Source: Oceanococcus sp041619555 (GTDB lineage: Bacteria; Pseudomonadota; Gammaproteobacteria; Nevskiales; Oceanococcaceae). Taken from it: a DNA stretch of 64,000 nucleotides. Shown in pieces: positions 51,803 through 59,947 of the stretch (within the stretch, counting starts at the first letter, position 1; each line of letters begins with the position of its first letter). The notes beneath the pieces were generated by a model, which worked only from the letters and a program-made list of their open reading frames with translations, ran no database searches and was not told where the DNA came from. The stretch spans positions 1-64,000 of the forward strand of contig JBFKDQ010000010.1 of NCBI GenBank assembly GCA_041619555.1, written 5' to 3'. The position numbers were made by a program, and so were the translations under genes.

Positions 51803-53394
51803 CAGTCGAACAGCTTGCCGGGATTCATGATGCCCTGCGGGTCCAGTTCGCGGGCCACCGCACGAATCATCGACAGGCCAAGTTCGGATTTCTCCGCCAC
51901 CAGATAGGGCTTGTGATCGGTTCCCACGCCATGCTGATGACTGATGGTGCCGCCGAATTCGACGACCTTCTCGCTCACCCGCTGCTTGAAGCGCAGCCAG
52001 CGCTCGAACATCTGCTCCCGATCGTCGGTCGCGCGAAAAACAAAGGTCGAGTAGATGCTTGAACCCTGCGCGTAGACATGGGAAAGATGGGTGAAGGCAT
52101 GCACCTTCTCGCCTTCCTCGGCGAATGCATCGCGGGCGCTCTGTTCCATCGCCTGCATCAGCGGTGTGACCTGGTCCCAGTTGACGGAAGTTTCGATGGT
52201 GTCCGCACCGTAACCAGCCGCCCACAGGGAGTTGCGCAGATACGGACCGCGGAAACGATTCTTGGCCCAGGCGCGACCGACCCAGGGTCCCATGTGCACG
52301 CCGCCAGTCTGCCGGCAAACCGCCAGCGCTTCACCCCAGGCCCGCTTGACGCTGCGCTTGCTGCCGGAAACGCCCAGCATCAACATGCACTGACCCTGCC
52401 CGACGCCACGCAGGCGCAGGTACCGCTGCAGCGCGGCAATCGCGCTTTCGTGGCCGGCCAGCGCCAGCTGGGTCTCGGTTTCGATTTCGTTCGACAGCCG
52501 CAGCATGGACAGCCCCGGCCGCAGCTGCGCCAGATTCCGCGTCGCCACCAGCGCCGCCTCCCAATCCGGAAACATCACCGGCTCGAAACGCTCGGCTTCG
52601 GGATACGGCACCACCCGCATCTGCGCCTCGCTAAGGATTCCGAAACGGCCTTCCGAACCCATCACGAACTCCCGTAGATCCGGGCCGGCGGACGAAGCCG
52701 GCAGGCTCGGGATTTCAATCTCGCCCGCCGGGCAGGCCATGCGACCACCGGCAAACAGCTGCTCGATCCGGCCATAGGCCAGGGATTGCTGGCCGCTGGA
52801 ACGGGTGACCACCCAGCCACCAACGGTTGAGTACTCCCAGGATTGCGGATAGTGCCCCAGGCGGTAACCATGGGCCCTGAGCTGGCGCTCCACATCGGGC
52901 CCGGCTGTCCCGGCATCGAAGGTGGCCAGACGCGTGGTTTCATCCAGATGACGCAGCTGATTCAGTGCCGACAGGTCCACGCTAAGCACAGGTGGCGCGT
53001 CCCCTGGCACGCTGAGATGGCCGACCACGCTGGTGCCACCGGCAAACGGGATCAACTGCCATCCGGCCTGCTGTGCACGGGCGATCAGGGCGACCACTTC
53101 CTCATGCGACTCCGGTCGTGCCACCGCATCGGGAAACGGCCCCATCACGCCGAATTTCTTCGCCAGCCAGTCCGGAAAACTCTCTCCATGCGCACGCAGC
53201 AGGCGCGACTCGGCGGTGGTGTCCAGATCCTTTTCGCCCTGCAGGCGCGATGCCGGAACCTGGGCGATGCAGTCGGCCTGCTCGACATCCTGCAGCGGCT
53301 GTGAGGCGCCAACACGAGCATCCAGAAACGCCCGGGCGCTAGCGGTCAGTTCAAAATCTGTTGCCGAGTCACCCCAGCCGTTCCAACGTCGCAT
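51802..53394 (-). CDS. FAD-binding oxidase, alkyl-DHAP synthase (AGPS)-like
   Basis: A 530-residue VAO/PCMH flavoprotein. It has MRRWNGWGDSATDFELTAS, then the FAD-binding region IPFAGGTSVVGHLS, YPQSWEYSTVGGWVVTRSSG and MGSEGRFGILSEAQMRV, and a C-terminal HQHGVGTDHKPYL, the His-rich motif of the AGPS group. Human AGPS makes ether phospholipids; bacterial members often work in glycerol-ether or hydroxyacid metabolism. The start at 53394 has GGGAGA upstream; longer readings lack family similarity. An FNR-type box lies 51-66 nt upstream. It leads the oxidase-glpD-kinase operon. Confidence 0.87.
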   Translation of the reverse strand: MRRWNGWGDSATDFELTASARAFLDARVGASQPLQDVEQADCIAQVPASRLQGEKDLDTTAESRLLRAHGESFPDWLAKKFGVMGPFPDAVARPESHEEVVALIARAQQAGWQLIPFAGGTSVVGHLSVPGDAPPVLSVDLSALNQLRHLDETTRLATFDAGTAGPDVERQLRAHGYRLGHYPQSWEYSTVGGWVVTRSSGQQSLAYGRIEQLFAGGRMACPAGEIEIPSLPASSAGPDLREFVMGSEGRFGILSEAQMRVVPYPEAERFEPVMFPDWEAALVATRNLAQLRPGLSMLRLSNEIETETQLALAGHESAIAALQRYLRLRGVGQGQCMLMLGVSGSKRSVKRAWGEALAVCRQTGGVHMGPWVGRAWAKNRFRGPYLRNSLWAAGYGADTIETSVNWDQVTPLMQAMEQSARDAFAEEGEKVHAFTHLSHVYAQGSSIYSTFVFRATDDREQMFERWLRFKQRVSEKVVEFGGTISHQHGVGTDHKPYLVAEKSELGLSMIRAVARELDPQGIMNPGKLFD

Positions 53395-53421
53395 CTTGTT
53401 CTCCCTAGTGCGGAGCAAAGC

Positions 53422-53435
53422 CTGGCACTTGCCAG
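53422..53435. promoter_or_regulatory. Inverted repeat CTGGCA-CT-TGCCAG upstream of the oxidase operon
   Basis: A perfect 6-bp palindrome with a 2-nt spacer, lying between the FNR-type box and the oxidase start. It may be a second regulator site or a stem in the 5' leader. Weak evidence. Confidence 0.35.
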
Positions 53436-53444
53436 CGATGACTC

Positions 53445-53460
53445 CTTGATCGGGATCAAG
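53445..53460. promoter_or_regulatory. FNR/ANR-type box upstream of the oxidase-glpD-kinase operon
   Basis: CTTGATC-GG-GATCAAG is a perfect 16-bp palindrome that contains TTGAT-N4-ATCAA, the exact FNR/ANR consensus. It lies about 51-66 nt before the oxidase start, where a class II site would be plausible, and 11 nt from the luxR stop codon. Regulation by oxygen or nitric oxide is inferred from the match only. Confidence 0.6.
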
Positions 53461-53470
53461 TATAGCGAGG

Positions 53471-54445
53471 CTAACTGCGCAGGGTTTTGACCAATTGCGC
53501 CAAATGGGTCCGACTGTCCACGCCCAGTTTGCGGTAGGCCCGATACAGATGCGTCGACACGGTGGAGGGCGCCAGATCAAGAATGCGGCCAATGGCTTTG
53601 GCGGAGAGACCATCACAGACCTGCATCACCACCTCACGCTCGCGTTCAGTCAGCCGATCCAGGGGATCCGCTTCCCGCAGATGCAGCAGAAAAAGGTCGC
53701 CCAGCTCTTCCACGCGCAGGCACAGGCTGTCGCTGATCGAGGTGCTGGTTCCCGCCGCCGGCATCGGAAACGGCAGCTTCTGGTCCTGCCAGCCCGGATA
53801 GACGCGCTCCAGCAAATCCATGAAATGCAGCTCGACCTCATGAAACACCCCGGCGCCGTCGCAAACCGCACTCCATTCCCGGCGCTCCTGCTGCTTGGGC
53901 CGGGTGATGGTCAGAAAGAAAGCATGCGAGGCGGACTGAATCAGATGGTGCAGGGCCTGCTGCTGCAGGTCCCGCTCATCGGCGGTGAATTTCGCCGCGC
54001 GCTCGAATCGATAGATGGACAGTAGCGTGTACAGACCGCTGCGGGGCTCAACATTGACCGAGGACAGGATGCGTTCCACCCCGAATGGCTGGAAGGTACG
54101 CTCATACAGCTCGGACTTGAAGAATTTGCGATCCGGCATCACATCGGACATGGTCACCGGGCGTCCCGCCGCTTTCTGCACTTCGCCGAACAGCGGATTG
54201 ATGTTGCGGGTCTCTTGCAGCGCCTGCGCGAAACTCGATGGCAAACCCTCGACGGTGACATTGTGAAATTTCTTGTGCTGTCGGGTGCCGCTGCCCCAGA
54301 CCGCCGCATCGAAAGGAATGACGCTGCGCAGCTCCTGCAGCGCCCAGCGGCGAAAGCGCGCCGGCGCGACATCGGCGCCATTGCAGTACAGACTGCTGAT
54401 AAATCTGTGCAAGGCTCGCACGGAGGGCTGTCTCCTGAAGGTCAT
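53471..54445 (-). CDS. LuxR-family transcriptional regulator
   Basis: A 324-residue regulator. The C-terminal LuxR-type HTH is clear: LTEREREVVMQVCDGLSAKA, DLAPSTVSTHLYRAYRKLGV. The N-terminal 240 residues hold a GAF/autoinducer-like sensor with no cysteine-based or phospho-acceptor motif seen. Its stop is 76 nt before the start of the oxidase operon on the same strand, so it may be the regulator of that operon or part of it. It is divergent from cbpA, with a CCTCAC/GTGAGG inverted repeat between. Confidence 0.87.
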   Translation of the reverse strand: MTFRRQPSVRALHRFISSLYCNGADVAPARFRRWALQELRSVIPFDAAVWGSGTRQHKKFHNVTVEGLPSSFAQALQETRNINPLFGEVQKAAGRPVTMSDVMPDRKFFKSELYERTFQPFGVERILSSVNVEPRSGLYTLLSIYRFERAAKFTADERDLQQQALHHLIQSASHAFFLTITRPKQQERREWSAVCDGAGVFHEVELHFMDLLERVYPGWQDQKLPFPMPAAGTSTSISDSLCLRVEELGDLFLLHLREADPLDRLTEREREVVMQVCDGLSAKAIGRILDLAPSTVSTHLYRAYRKLGVDSRTHLAQLVKTLRS

Positions 54446-54497
54446 GGAAAATCGGATTAGCGCGGGCCAGATCTGCCTCTTATTTCCTCCGCAGGAA

Positions 54498-54515
54498 CCT
54501 CACTCTGTGGTGAGG
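54498..54515. promoter_or_regulatory. Inverted repeat in the luxR-cbpA divergent region
   Basis: CCTCAC, 6 nt, GTGAGG: a perfect 6-bp inverted repeat about 53-70 nt upstream of the luxR start. It is a candidate autoregulatory site for the LuxR protein. Confidence 0.35.
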
Positions 54516-54592
54516 CCGCCATCTTAGCGGTACTTGCCATTGAATCCCATGTCCCATGCCCCAACATGCAGGCCAACAGGTGAAGAAAAAGT

Positions 54593-55471
54593 ATGGAATA
54601 CAAGGATTACTACAAGATTCTCGACGTCCCGCGCGACGCCGATGCGGCCACCATCAAGAAGGCCTATCGGCGTCTGGCGAGGAAATACCATCCGGACGTC
54701 AATCATGCCGCCGGCGCTGAAGATCAGTTCAAGAATCTGCAGGAAGCCTATGAAGTCCTGAAGGATGACGAGAAGCGCGCGGCCTATGATCAGCTGGGCA
54801 GCAACTGGAAAGCAGGCCAGAACTTCCGCGCCCCACCCGGCTGGAGCGAATCGCATCATTTCGGCGGCGCCGGCGGCGCGGATGGATTTTCGGATTTTTT
54901 CCGCAACCTGTTTGGCGGCGGCGGTTTCAGCTTCGATCAGGATTTCGGCGCCGGCCAGGCGCAGGCCCGCGCCCCGCAGACTGCCTTGCTCAAGGTCTCC
55001 CTGCAGGAAGCCTATGAGGGCGCGACCCGCACCATCACCCTGGGACCGGGCCGCAAGCAGCTCAAGGTGCGCATTCCGCGCGGCGTGCAGGACGGCCAGC
55101 AGATTCGCCTGGCCGGCCAGGCCCAGGGGGCCGACCTGTTCCTGCGCATCGAGATCCAGCCGCACCCGAACTTCCGCATCGAAGGCAAGGACATCCACCT
55201 GAGCCTGCCGATCAGTCCCTGGGAAGCGGCCCTGGGCGCGAAGATTCAGGTTCCGACGCTGGGTGGGGCAATCCAGATGTCGATTCCTGCGGGCGCGCGC
55301 AGCGGCCAGAAAATGCGCCTGCGCGGACGCGGCCTGGGCGACGGCGATCAGATTTTGCACCTGCAGATCCAGAATCCCCCGGAACTGGATGCCAGCGAAC
55401 GTGCGCTGTTTCAGAACCTCGCCGAACAAAGCGCCTTTGACCCCCGGGCGGCGCTGCTGCGCGACCGCTAA
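54593..55471 (+). CDS. cbpA: DnaJ-like co-chaperone / curved-DNA-binding protein CbpA
   Basis: A 292-residue J-domain protein that stimulates DnaK. Residues 4-70 form the J domain with the HPD motif at 33-35 (KYHPDVNH). A Gly/Phe-rich linker with FRNLFGGGGFSFDQ follows, then DnaJ C-terminal beta domains (KVRIPRGVQDGQQIRLAGQA, QIQVPTLGGAIQMSIP). There is no cysteine zinc finger, which separates CbpA from DnaJ. Length is near the 306 residues of E. coli CbpA. No cbpM follows. Confidence 0.88.
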   Translation: MEYKDYYKILDVPRDADAATIKKAYRRLARKYHPDVNHAAGAEDQFKNLQEAYEVLKDDEKRAAYDQLGSNWKAGQNFRAPPGWSESHHFGGAGGADGFSDFFRNLFGGGGFSFDQDFGAGQAQARAPQTALLKVSLQEAYEGATRTITLGPGRKQLKVRIPRGVQDGQQIRLAGQAQGADLFLRIEIQPHPNFRIEGKDIHLSLPISPWEAALGAKIQVPTLGGAIQMSIPAGARSGQKMRLRGRGLGDGDQILHLQIQNPPELDASERALFQNLAEQSAFDPRAALLRDR

Positions 55472-55482
55472 GCGGCGCTTGC

Positions 55483-55526
55483 AAAAGCCATCCTGACCTG
55501 GCCAGCACGCTGACCGTGAAACGCGG
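55483..55526. repeat. Dispersed intergenic repeat, copy 2
   Basis: 44 nt starting AAAAGCCATCCTG with CGCTGACCG, matching 24365-24410 at 38 of 46 aligned columns. It lies in the 81-nt gap between the convergent cbpA and channel genes, 12 nt after the cbpA stop. Confidence 0.6.
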
Positions 55527-55552
55527 CTTCCGGAGCGCGCGCACGCCGCGCT

Positions 55553-57292
55553 TCAGCCAGCTTTCTGCGACGCCGCGGACGCCACCCGCTGGCGCCGCGA
55601 CAGCCACCAGCGACCAAGCGTCCCGCTGGGTCGCTGCACGCCATCCATCAGATACTGCAGCTGATCGGGATTGTGCAGCAGCCAGGCCAATCGATCCTTG
55701 AAGCCGAGCTTGGCGGTCCATAGCAGGCGGTCGCCGGGCTTGAGTTCGGTCTCGTCCGCTGGCAGCAGGACCGGCTCGCCGTCACGCACCAAGAGCAGGG
55801 CCAGGGCCGGCAAACGACTCTTGCGCTGTTGAGGTTCGAGCACCAGATCCTGCAAACGAATGGAAATGCCCATCTCGGCCAGGCGGATCATGCCGGGCGC
55901 GGAGTCACGGTCCAGACGCAAACCCCAGGTCTGCGGCGTCTTGCCGTCCGTCATCTGCCTGATCCGGTCTAGCAGATCGCGTGCCCAGTCGTCGTTCTGA
56001 CGTCTTGCTTCGGCGAGGAATTGCGGCAACAGCTCTTCGCTGATCAGCTCCAGCAAGCGCCAGACGATCACCCGGCTGGGCTCCATCCCCAGATCCAGTT
56101 GCGCCGCCGCAAAGATTTCCGAGTCCGCCCGTTTGTTTTGCCGGGCCACCTGAAAAATCTGCGGGTTCATCACCCGGGCCGTCATGATGATCGACAGATT
56201 GTTCGCATCATTATTGGTCCCGGCAACAATGCCCGCCGCCTGCTCAACGCCGGCCTCATGCAGCGGCTCGGGATCCGTCGCGCTGCCGATGACCACCTGC
56301 TTGGGCGGTGCGGACAGCCCCTGCAGCCGCTTGGCATCGCTTTCGATCACGCTGACCTCAATGCCCTCGGCGCTGAGATAGCGCGCCATCGCCTGGCCGA
56401 AACGACCGAAACCACAGATCACCCAGACCCCCCGGGGCGGGTAGACGGCGGGGCTCAGGGGCCGCCCCGGCAAGGACCCCAGCCAGCGATGCAGCAAATG
56501 GACATGCGGCGCCCGCAGCGCCATCCCCATGTGCTCGGCAAAACTCTCGAAAGGGTTGATGATCACGTCGGTTTCGAACGAGGCCATATTGTCCGCCGCC
56601 TCGCGGCTGGCCGCCCGGCACACCACTAAGAGCTTAGGTCTCAGCAGCTTGCTGGTCACCGCGATCTTGACGTTGGTCTTGTCGCAATCGGTCATCGCCA
56701 TCACGCCTTTGCACTGATCGAGCCGCACACCGGCCTCTTTCAGATGCTGGGCCACGGACGCATCACCGCAGAAGCAGGGAATGTCCAGCGGCAGTTCCTC
56801 GAGCTGCAGATCAGCGATGTGTTCCGGATTGCGCTCGATCACCACGCACTGGACGTTACGGCTGGCGAGGGCACGAACCAGCAGGCTACCCGTCTCGCCG
56901 TAGCCACAGATGATGTAATAGGGTTCGTGAATCGCCCGCACCGCCCGGATGAAGCGGGCTTCGGTGATCGCCCGAACGAAGGCCGGCTCCTGCATCAGGG
57001 CGAAAATTTTGCCAATCGCGAACAGCCAACTGATCACGGTGAAATACAGGGCGAAAGTCACCCACATGCGTTGGGCGGGGACCAGGGCATAGGGAATTTC
57101 ACCAAAGCCGATGGTCGGACCGACGAAACTGATGAAATAGAACGCGTGAAAGAAATCGTAATGCCACTCCCGGCCCTGCTCATCCACCCCCGGAATCAGC
57201 ACCAGACCGGTAATGGACACGGCATAGGAAATGATCAGCATGGCCAGCGGCATGCGCATCCGCCGCAGGAACAGGAAGATGACCTTTTCCAT
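55553..57292 (-). CDS. Potassium channel with two RCK (TrkA-N/TrkA-C) units
   Basis: A 579-residue inner-membrane channel. Two membrane helices flank a pore loop with the selectivity filter TIGFG (residues 60-64) in FISFVGPTIGFGEIPYA. Two cytoplasmic RCK domains follow, with Rossmann starts IICGYGETGSLLVRALA near 128 and VICGFGRFGQAMARYLS near 290. TrkA-C-like segments follow, including LVRDGEPVLLPADETELKPG near the C-terminus. Ligand (NAD, divalent ions or pH) cannot be told. It is preceded 15 nt away by the DUF6394 gene. Confidence 0.87.
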   Translation of the reverse strand: MEKVIFLFLRRMRMPLAMLIISYAVSITGLVLIPGVDEQGREWHYDFFHAFYFISFVGPTIGFGEIPYALVPAQRMWVTFALYFTVISWLFAIGKIFALMQEPAFVRAITEARFIRAVRAIHEPYYIICGYGETGSLLVRALASRNVQCVVIERNPEHIADLQLEELPLDIPCFCGDASVAQHLKEAGVRLDQCKGVMAMTDCDKTNVKIAVTSKLLRPKLLVVCRAASREAADNMASFETDVIINPFESFAEHMGMALRAPHVHLLHRWLGSLPGRPLSPAVYPPRGVWVICGFGRFGQAMARYLSAEGIEVSVIESDAKRLQGLSAPPKQVVIGSATDPEPLHEAGVEQAAGIVAGTNNDANNLSIIMTARVMNPQIFQVARQNKRADSEIFAAAQLDLGMEPSRVIVWRLLELISEELLPQFLAEARRQNDDWARDLLDRIRQMTDGKTPQTWGLRLDRDSAPGMIRLAEMGISIRLQDLVLEPQQRKSRLPALALLLVRDGEPVLLPADETELKPGDRLLWTAKLGFKDRLAWLLHNPDQLQYLMDGVQRPSGTLGRWWLSRRQRVASAASQKAG

Positions 57293-57307
57293 CGCGCAGC
57301 GTCCGGA

Positions 57308-57691
57308 TCAGCGCCGTAGAGTGAGGGTTTCGACCACCAGCAAGACCACCGACGCCGTGTTCGCGATCAGCGCGCCACCGGCCAGGGACACCACGCTGGC
57401 CACCACGCCTGGGGTGGCGCCGGCAGCATAGACCTGACTCGCCCCGCCCCAGACCACGGCGGCGGCAATCAGATGCAGATCCGCGACCAGCGAACTGGCC
57501 AGCAGAACCGCGCCCAGATGCGAACGATCGCCGAATTTCAGTACCGTGGCGATCAGACTGACGACCAGGGCGGCGAACAGTTCCAGGACATGATGATGGG
57601 CCGGATTGTCGATATCACCCATGACGAAGCCAAAATTCAGCGTCAGGGCCAGCAGCACGAAAAACCCGAACAACACCTTTTCCAGATTCAT
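57308..57691 (-). CDS. DUF6394-like small membrane protein
   Basis: A 127-residue protein with four hydrophobic segments, beginning MNLEKVLFGFFVLLALTLNF and containing IDNPAHHHVLELFAALVVSL, ATVLKFGDRSHLGAVLLASS and LVADLHLIAAAVVWGGAS. The sequence pattern agrees with my memory of DUF6394, a family seen beside potassium channels; that assignment is not checked. It precedes the channel gene by 15 nt on the same strand, so it is a likely accessory subunit. The longer open frame to 58528 overlaps other genes and is rejected. Confidence 0.65.
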   Translation of the reverse strand: MNLEKVLFGFFVLLALTLNFGFVMGDIDNPAHHHVLELFAALVVSLIATVLKFGDRSHLGAVLLASSLVADLHLIAAAVVWGGASQVYAAGATPGVVASVVSLAGGALIANTASVVLLVVETLTLRR

Positions 57692-57796
57692 CCCGTCGAA
57701 CTCCCCAGCACTTGTACAGTCAGAATAGTCCTGTAGCCTGCGGCTTCGCCCCTGAGGGTGCAAGTCCGGGCCTCTTCCCATCCGCCAGGACACGCC

Positions 57797-58540
57797 ATGC
57801 ACAAGGCCTTGCTCACCCTCTTTCTGCTCGCCGGGTTCGGCGCCTCCGGCGCCGTCCTCGCACTGGAAAAACTCAGAGGTGAAGCCTACGCACTGGATGA
57901 GGATCGCCTGCTCTACTACGAACTGCACGAGTACGAGTATGCGGACGGCCGGCCGGTCAGCGCCCGGGTCGAATACCGCCTGCCTGACGGCAAACTGATC
58001 GGACAGAAGACCCTGGACTACCGCCCCAGCCCCTATGTTCCGGCCTTTCATACCGAATTGCTCGATGGGCGCTACGTCGAAGGCCTGAAACACCTCGACG
58101 GCGAATTGCTGGTCTACCAGCGCAAGGGCGAAAACGGCAAGCTGAAGTCCAGGCGCATCAGCCCGACGGATGCAATGGCCGCCGATGCCGGCTTCAACAA
58201 CTACGTATTCAAGCGCTTCGATGAACTGCTTCAGGGCGAGGAGGTCAGCTTCGATTTCGTCGCGCCCGGCCGGCTCGCCGCCATTGGCTTCGATGCCCGG
58301 CAGATCGGCAGCAGCCAGCTCGGCACCACGCCGGTGGTCGAATTCAAGGTCGAGCTCAGCTCTTTCCTCAGCCTGTTCATCGACCCATTGGTGCTGAGCT
58401 ACGACCCCGACACCCGTCAACTGATCCAGTACGAGGGCCTGTCGAACGTGCGCGATGAATCGGGCGAGCTGTATCGTGTCCGCATCCGTTACCCGCAGCT
58501 CATGCGCAACGCTGCAGCACCTGTACAAACACGGCGGTAA
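57797..58540 (+). CDS. Exported hypothetical protein
   Basis: A 247-residue protein with a signal peptide (LLTLFLLAGFGASGAVLA) and a beta-rich mature part such as VSARVEYRLPDGKLIGQKTL and LSYDPDTRQLIQYEGLSNVR. No family recognised; a lipocalin-like or LolA-like fold is possible but unsupported. The start at 57797 has AGGA upstream. Its last 41 nt overlap the 3' end of the opposite-strand gene. Confidence 0.72.
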   Translation: MHKALLTLFLLAGFGASGAVLALEKLRGEAYALDEDRLLYYELHEYEYADGRPVSARVEYRLPDGKLIGQKTLDYRPSPYVPAFHTELLDGRYVEGLKHLDGELLVYQRKGENGKLKSRRISPTDAMAADAGFNNYVFKRFDELLQGEEVSFDFVAPGRLAAIGFDARQIGSSQLGTTPVVEFKVELSSFLSLFIDPLVLSYDPDTRQLIQYEGLSNVRDESGELYRVRIRYPQLMRNAAAPVQTRR

Positions 58541-58919
58541 TCACGGCGGTCTGCGCGCTGTTGAGGATCTGCAAGGCGCCCTCGATCCGGCGCAGACCCG
58601 GCCGGTCACCACGATCCCGCAGTTGCACCAGGCGCGGCGTCAGTTCGCGCCAGGCCAGCACATAGGTGACGCAGCACAGCGCCATCACCACCGCAATCAA
58701 TCCTGGCAGACAGTGCCGCTGCAGGCTGAGCAGCGCCAGCGCGGCCCCGCTCAGACTCGCGCCGGCCATGAAATACAGCGAGAACACGCTGCCGATGAAC
58801 GCCCGCGCCATGCTCGCGGGCAGAATGCGGATGACCGCGGGCACCAGCACCGCGGCAAACAGCAGGGTGGCGCCAAGCAAGGTGCCGAGCACCAGCAGCA
58901 GCACCGTCGAAGCGATCAT
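58500..58919 (-). CDS. DUF4149/TMEM205-like membrane protein
   Basis: A 139-residue membrane protein with four hydrophobic helices: STVLLLVLGTLLGATLLFAA, FIGSVFSLYFMAGASLSGAA, LIAVVMALCCVTYVLAW and a C-terminal AQTAVITAVFVQVLQ. The pattern resembles DUF4149/TMEM205-like proteins. The ATG at 58919 overlaps the stop of the upstream NMN adenylyltransferase gene (ATGA). Its 3' end overlaps the plus-strand hypothetical by 41 nt. Confidence 0.6.
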   Translation of the reverse strand: MIASTVLLLVLGTLLGATLLFAAVLVPAVIRILPASMARAFIGSVFSLYFMAGASLSGAALALLSLQRHCLPGLIAVVMALCCVTYVLAWRELTPRLVQLRDRGDRPGLRRIEGALQILNSAQTAVITAVFVQVLQRCA

Positions 58920-59947
58920 GGATACCAGTTCAGGGCGTGCTGCAGGATGCAGTAATGATCCTCGAACATGCGCAAGGGATCGATGTCCTGCCGCCGCCAC
59001 CAGCGGGCCTGATCGGCATCATCGCCACCACGCACCGGCGGCGGCGGCGTGTCCATCGGCAGACGATAGTGAAACAGCTGGGTGACGAAACGTCCGCGGG
59101 CGGAACGCTCCGGCGCATCGTAGGCCCGACTGGACACCATCTCGCCGCCCGCCTGCGCCAGATCCAGACCGGTTTCCTCCAGCAGTTCGCGGCGGGCGCC
59201 GGCCTCCAGACGCTCCGAAGCATCCAGAAACCCGCCCGGCAAGGCCCACAGACCACGACCGGGCGCGCGCCCGCGCCGCACCAGAAGAACCTGGCCGGCA
59301 CACTCCACCAACGCATCCACGGTCAGGAAGATCGGTGGCCAGGGCGCGCCGGCCCAGGCTTCCCGATCGCCTTCGATCACGGCGTATTCCGCGCAACATT
59401 CGGCAAAGGCGGGGGCGGCCAGCAAGGCCCGCAACATGGGCAGACCGGCCGCCGGAAAGTGCTCGCGCAAGCCTTCCAGACAGGCCTGAGCCTGCTCGGG
59501 TCCGGCGGCCAGCAGGGCATTGCGCTTGGGGGTCGCACTCAGGCCGGCATAGTTCGGCAACTCGACGTAAGCCCACTGCGGAAACAGGGCCAGGTAATAT
59601 GAACTGGCGTCCTTGTTGTGGCCATACAGACTCACCCCGGCGCCGTCGGCGTGGCGGTTGACCGCCGTGCTCACCGCGTCCAGCCAGACCTGCTCGTTGT
59701 AAAACACATCAGGCACCACCTCGAACAGCAGACGCTGCGGGGCGATATCCGGCAGGCTGGCGCGGATCAAAGCCTCGCGTTCGGCATCGTTCCAGGGATT
59801 GCGAATCGAACGCGCCTGCCGGCCTGAGCCGAGGATGATCAGCAGGCGCTCCGATGCGGCCAGCGCTTTGCGACACAGCATTTCATGACCCCGATGAAAC
59901 GGCTGAAACCGCCCGATCACCAGGCCCAGACGAGCGGTTTCAGGCAT
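58916..59947 (-). CDS. nadM: Bifunctional NMN adenylyltransferase / Nudix hydrolase
   Basis: A 343-residue NAD metabolism enzyme. The N-terminal nucleotidyltransferase domain has IGRFQPFHRGHE with the HxGH motif and a later GHNKDASSYYL. The C-terminal domain has a complete Nudix box, GFLDASERLEAGARRELLEE, that fits GX5EX7REUXEEXGU. This fusion (as in Synechocystis slr0787) makes NAD and degrades ADP-ribose or similar compounds. ATG at 59947 lies inside the end of purL by 8 nt, so it is coupled to purL. Confidence 0.88.
   Translation of the reverse strand: MPETARLGLVIGRFQPFHRGHEMLCRKALAASERLLIILGSGRQARSIRNPWNDAEREALIRASLPDIAPQRLLFEVVPDVFYNEQVWLDAVSTAVNRHADGAGVSLYGHNKDASSYYLALFPQWAYVELPNYAGLSATPKRNALLAAGPEQAQACLEGLREHFPAAGLPMLRALLAAPAFAECCAEYAVIEGDREAWAGAPWPPIFLTVDALVECAGQVLLVRRGRAPGRGLWALPGGFLDASERLEAGARRELLEETGLDLAQAGGEMVSSRAYDAPERSARGRFVTQLFHYRLPMDTPPPPVRGGDDADQARWWRRQDIDPLRMFEDHYCILQHALNWYP

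Noticed and set aside
57308..58528. A 406-codon minus-strand frame starting at 58528
   Set aside because: Only the last 127 codons (from 57691) look coding; the rest lies opposite the exported hypothetical gene.
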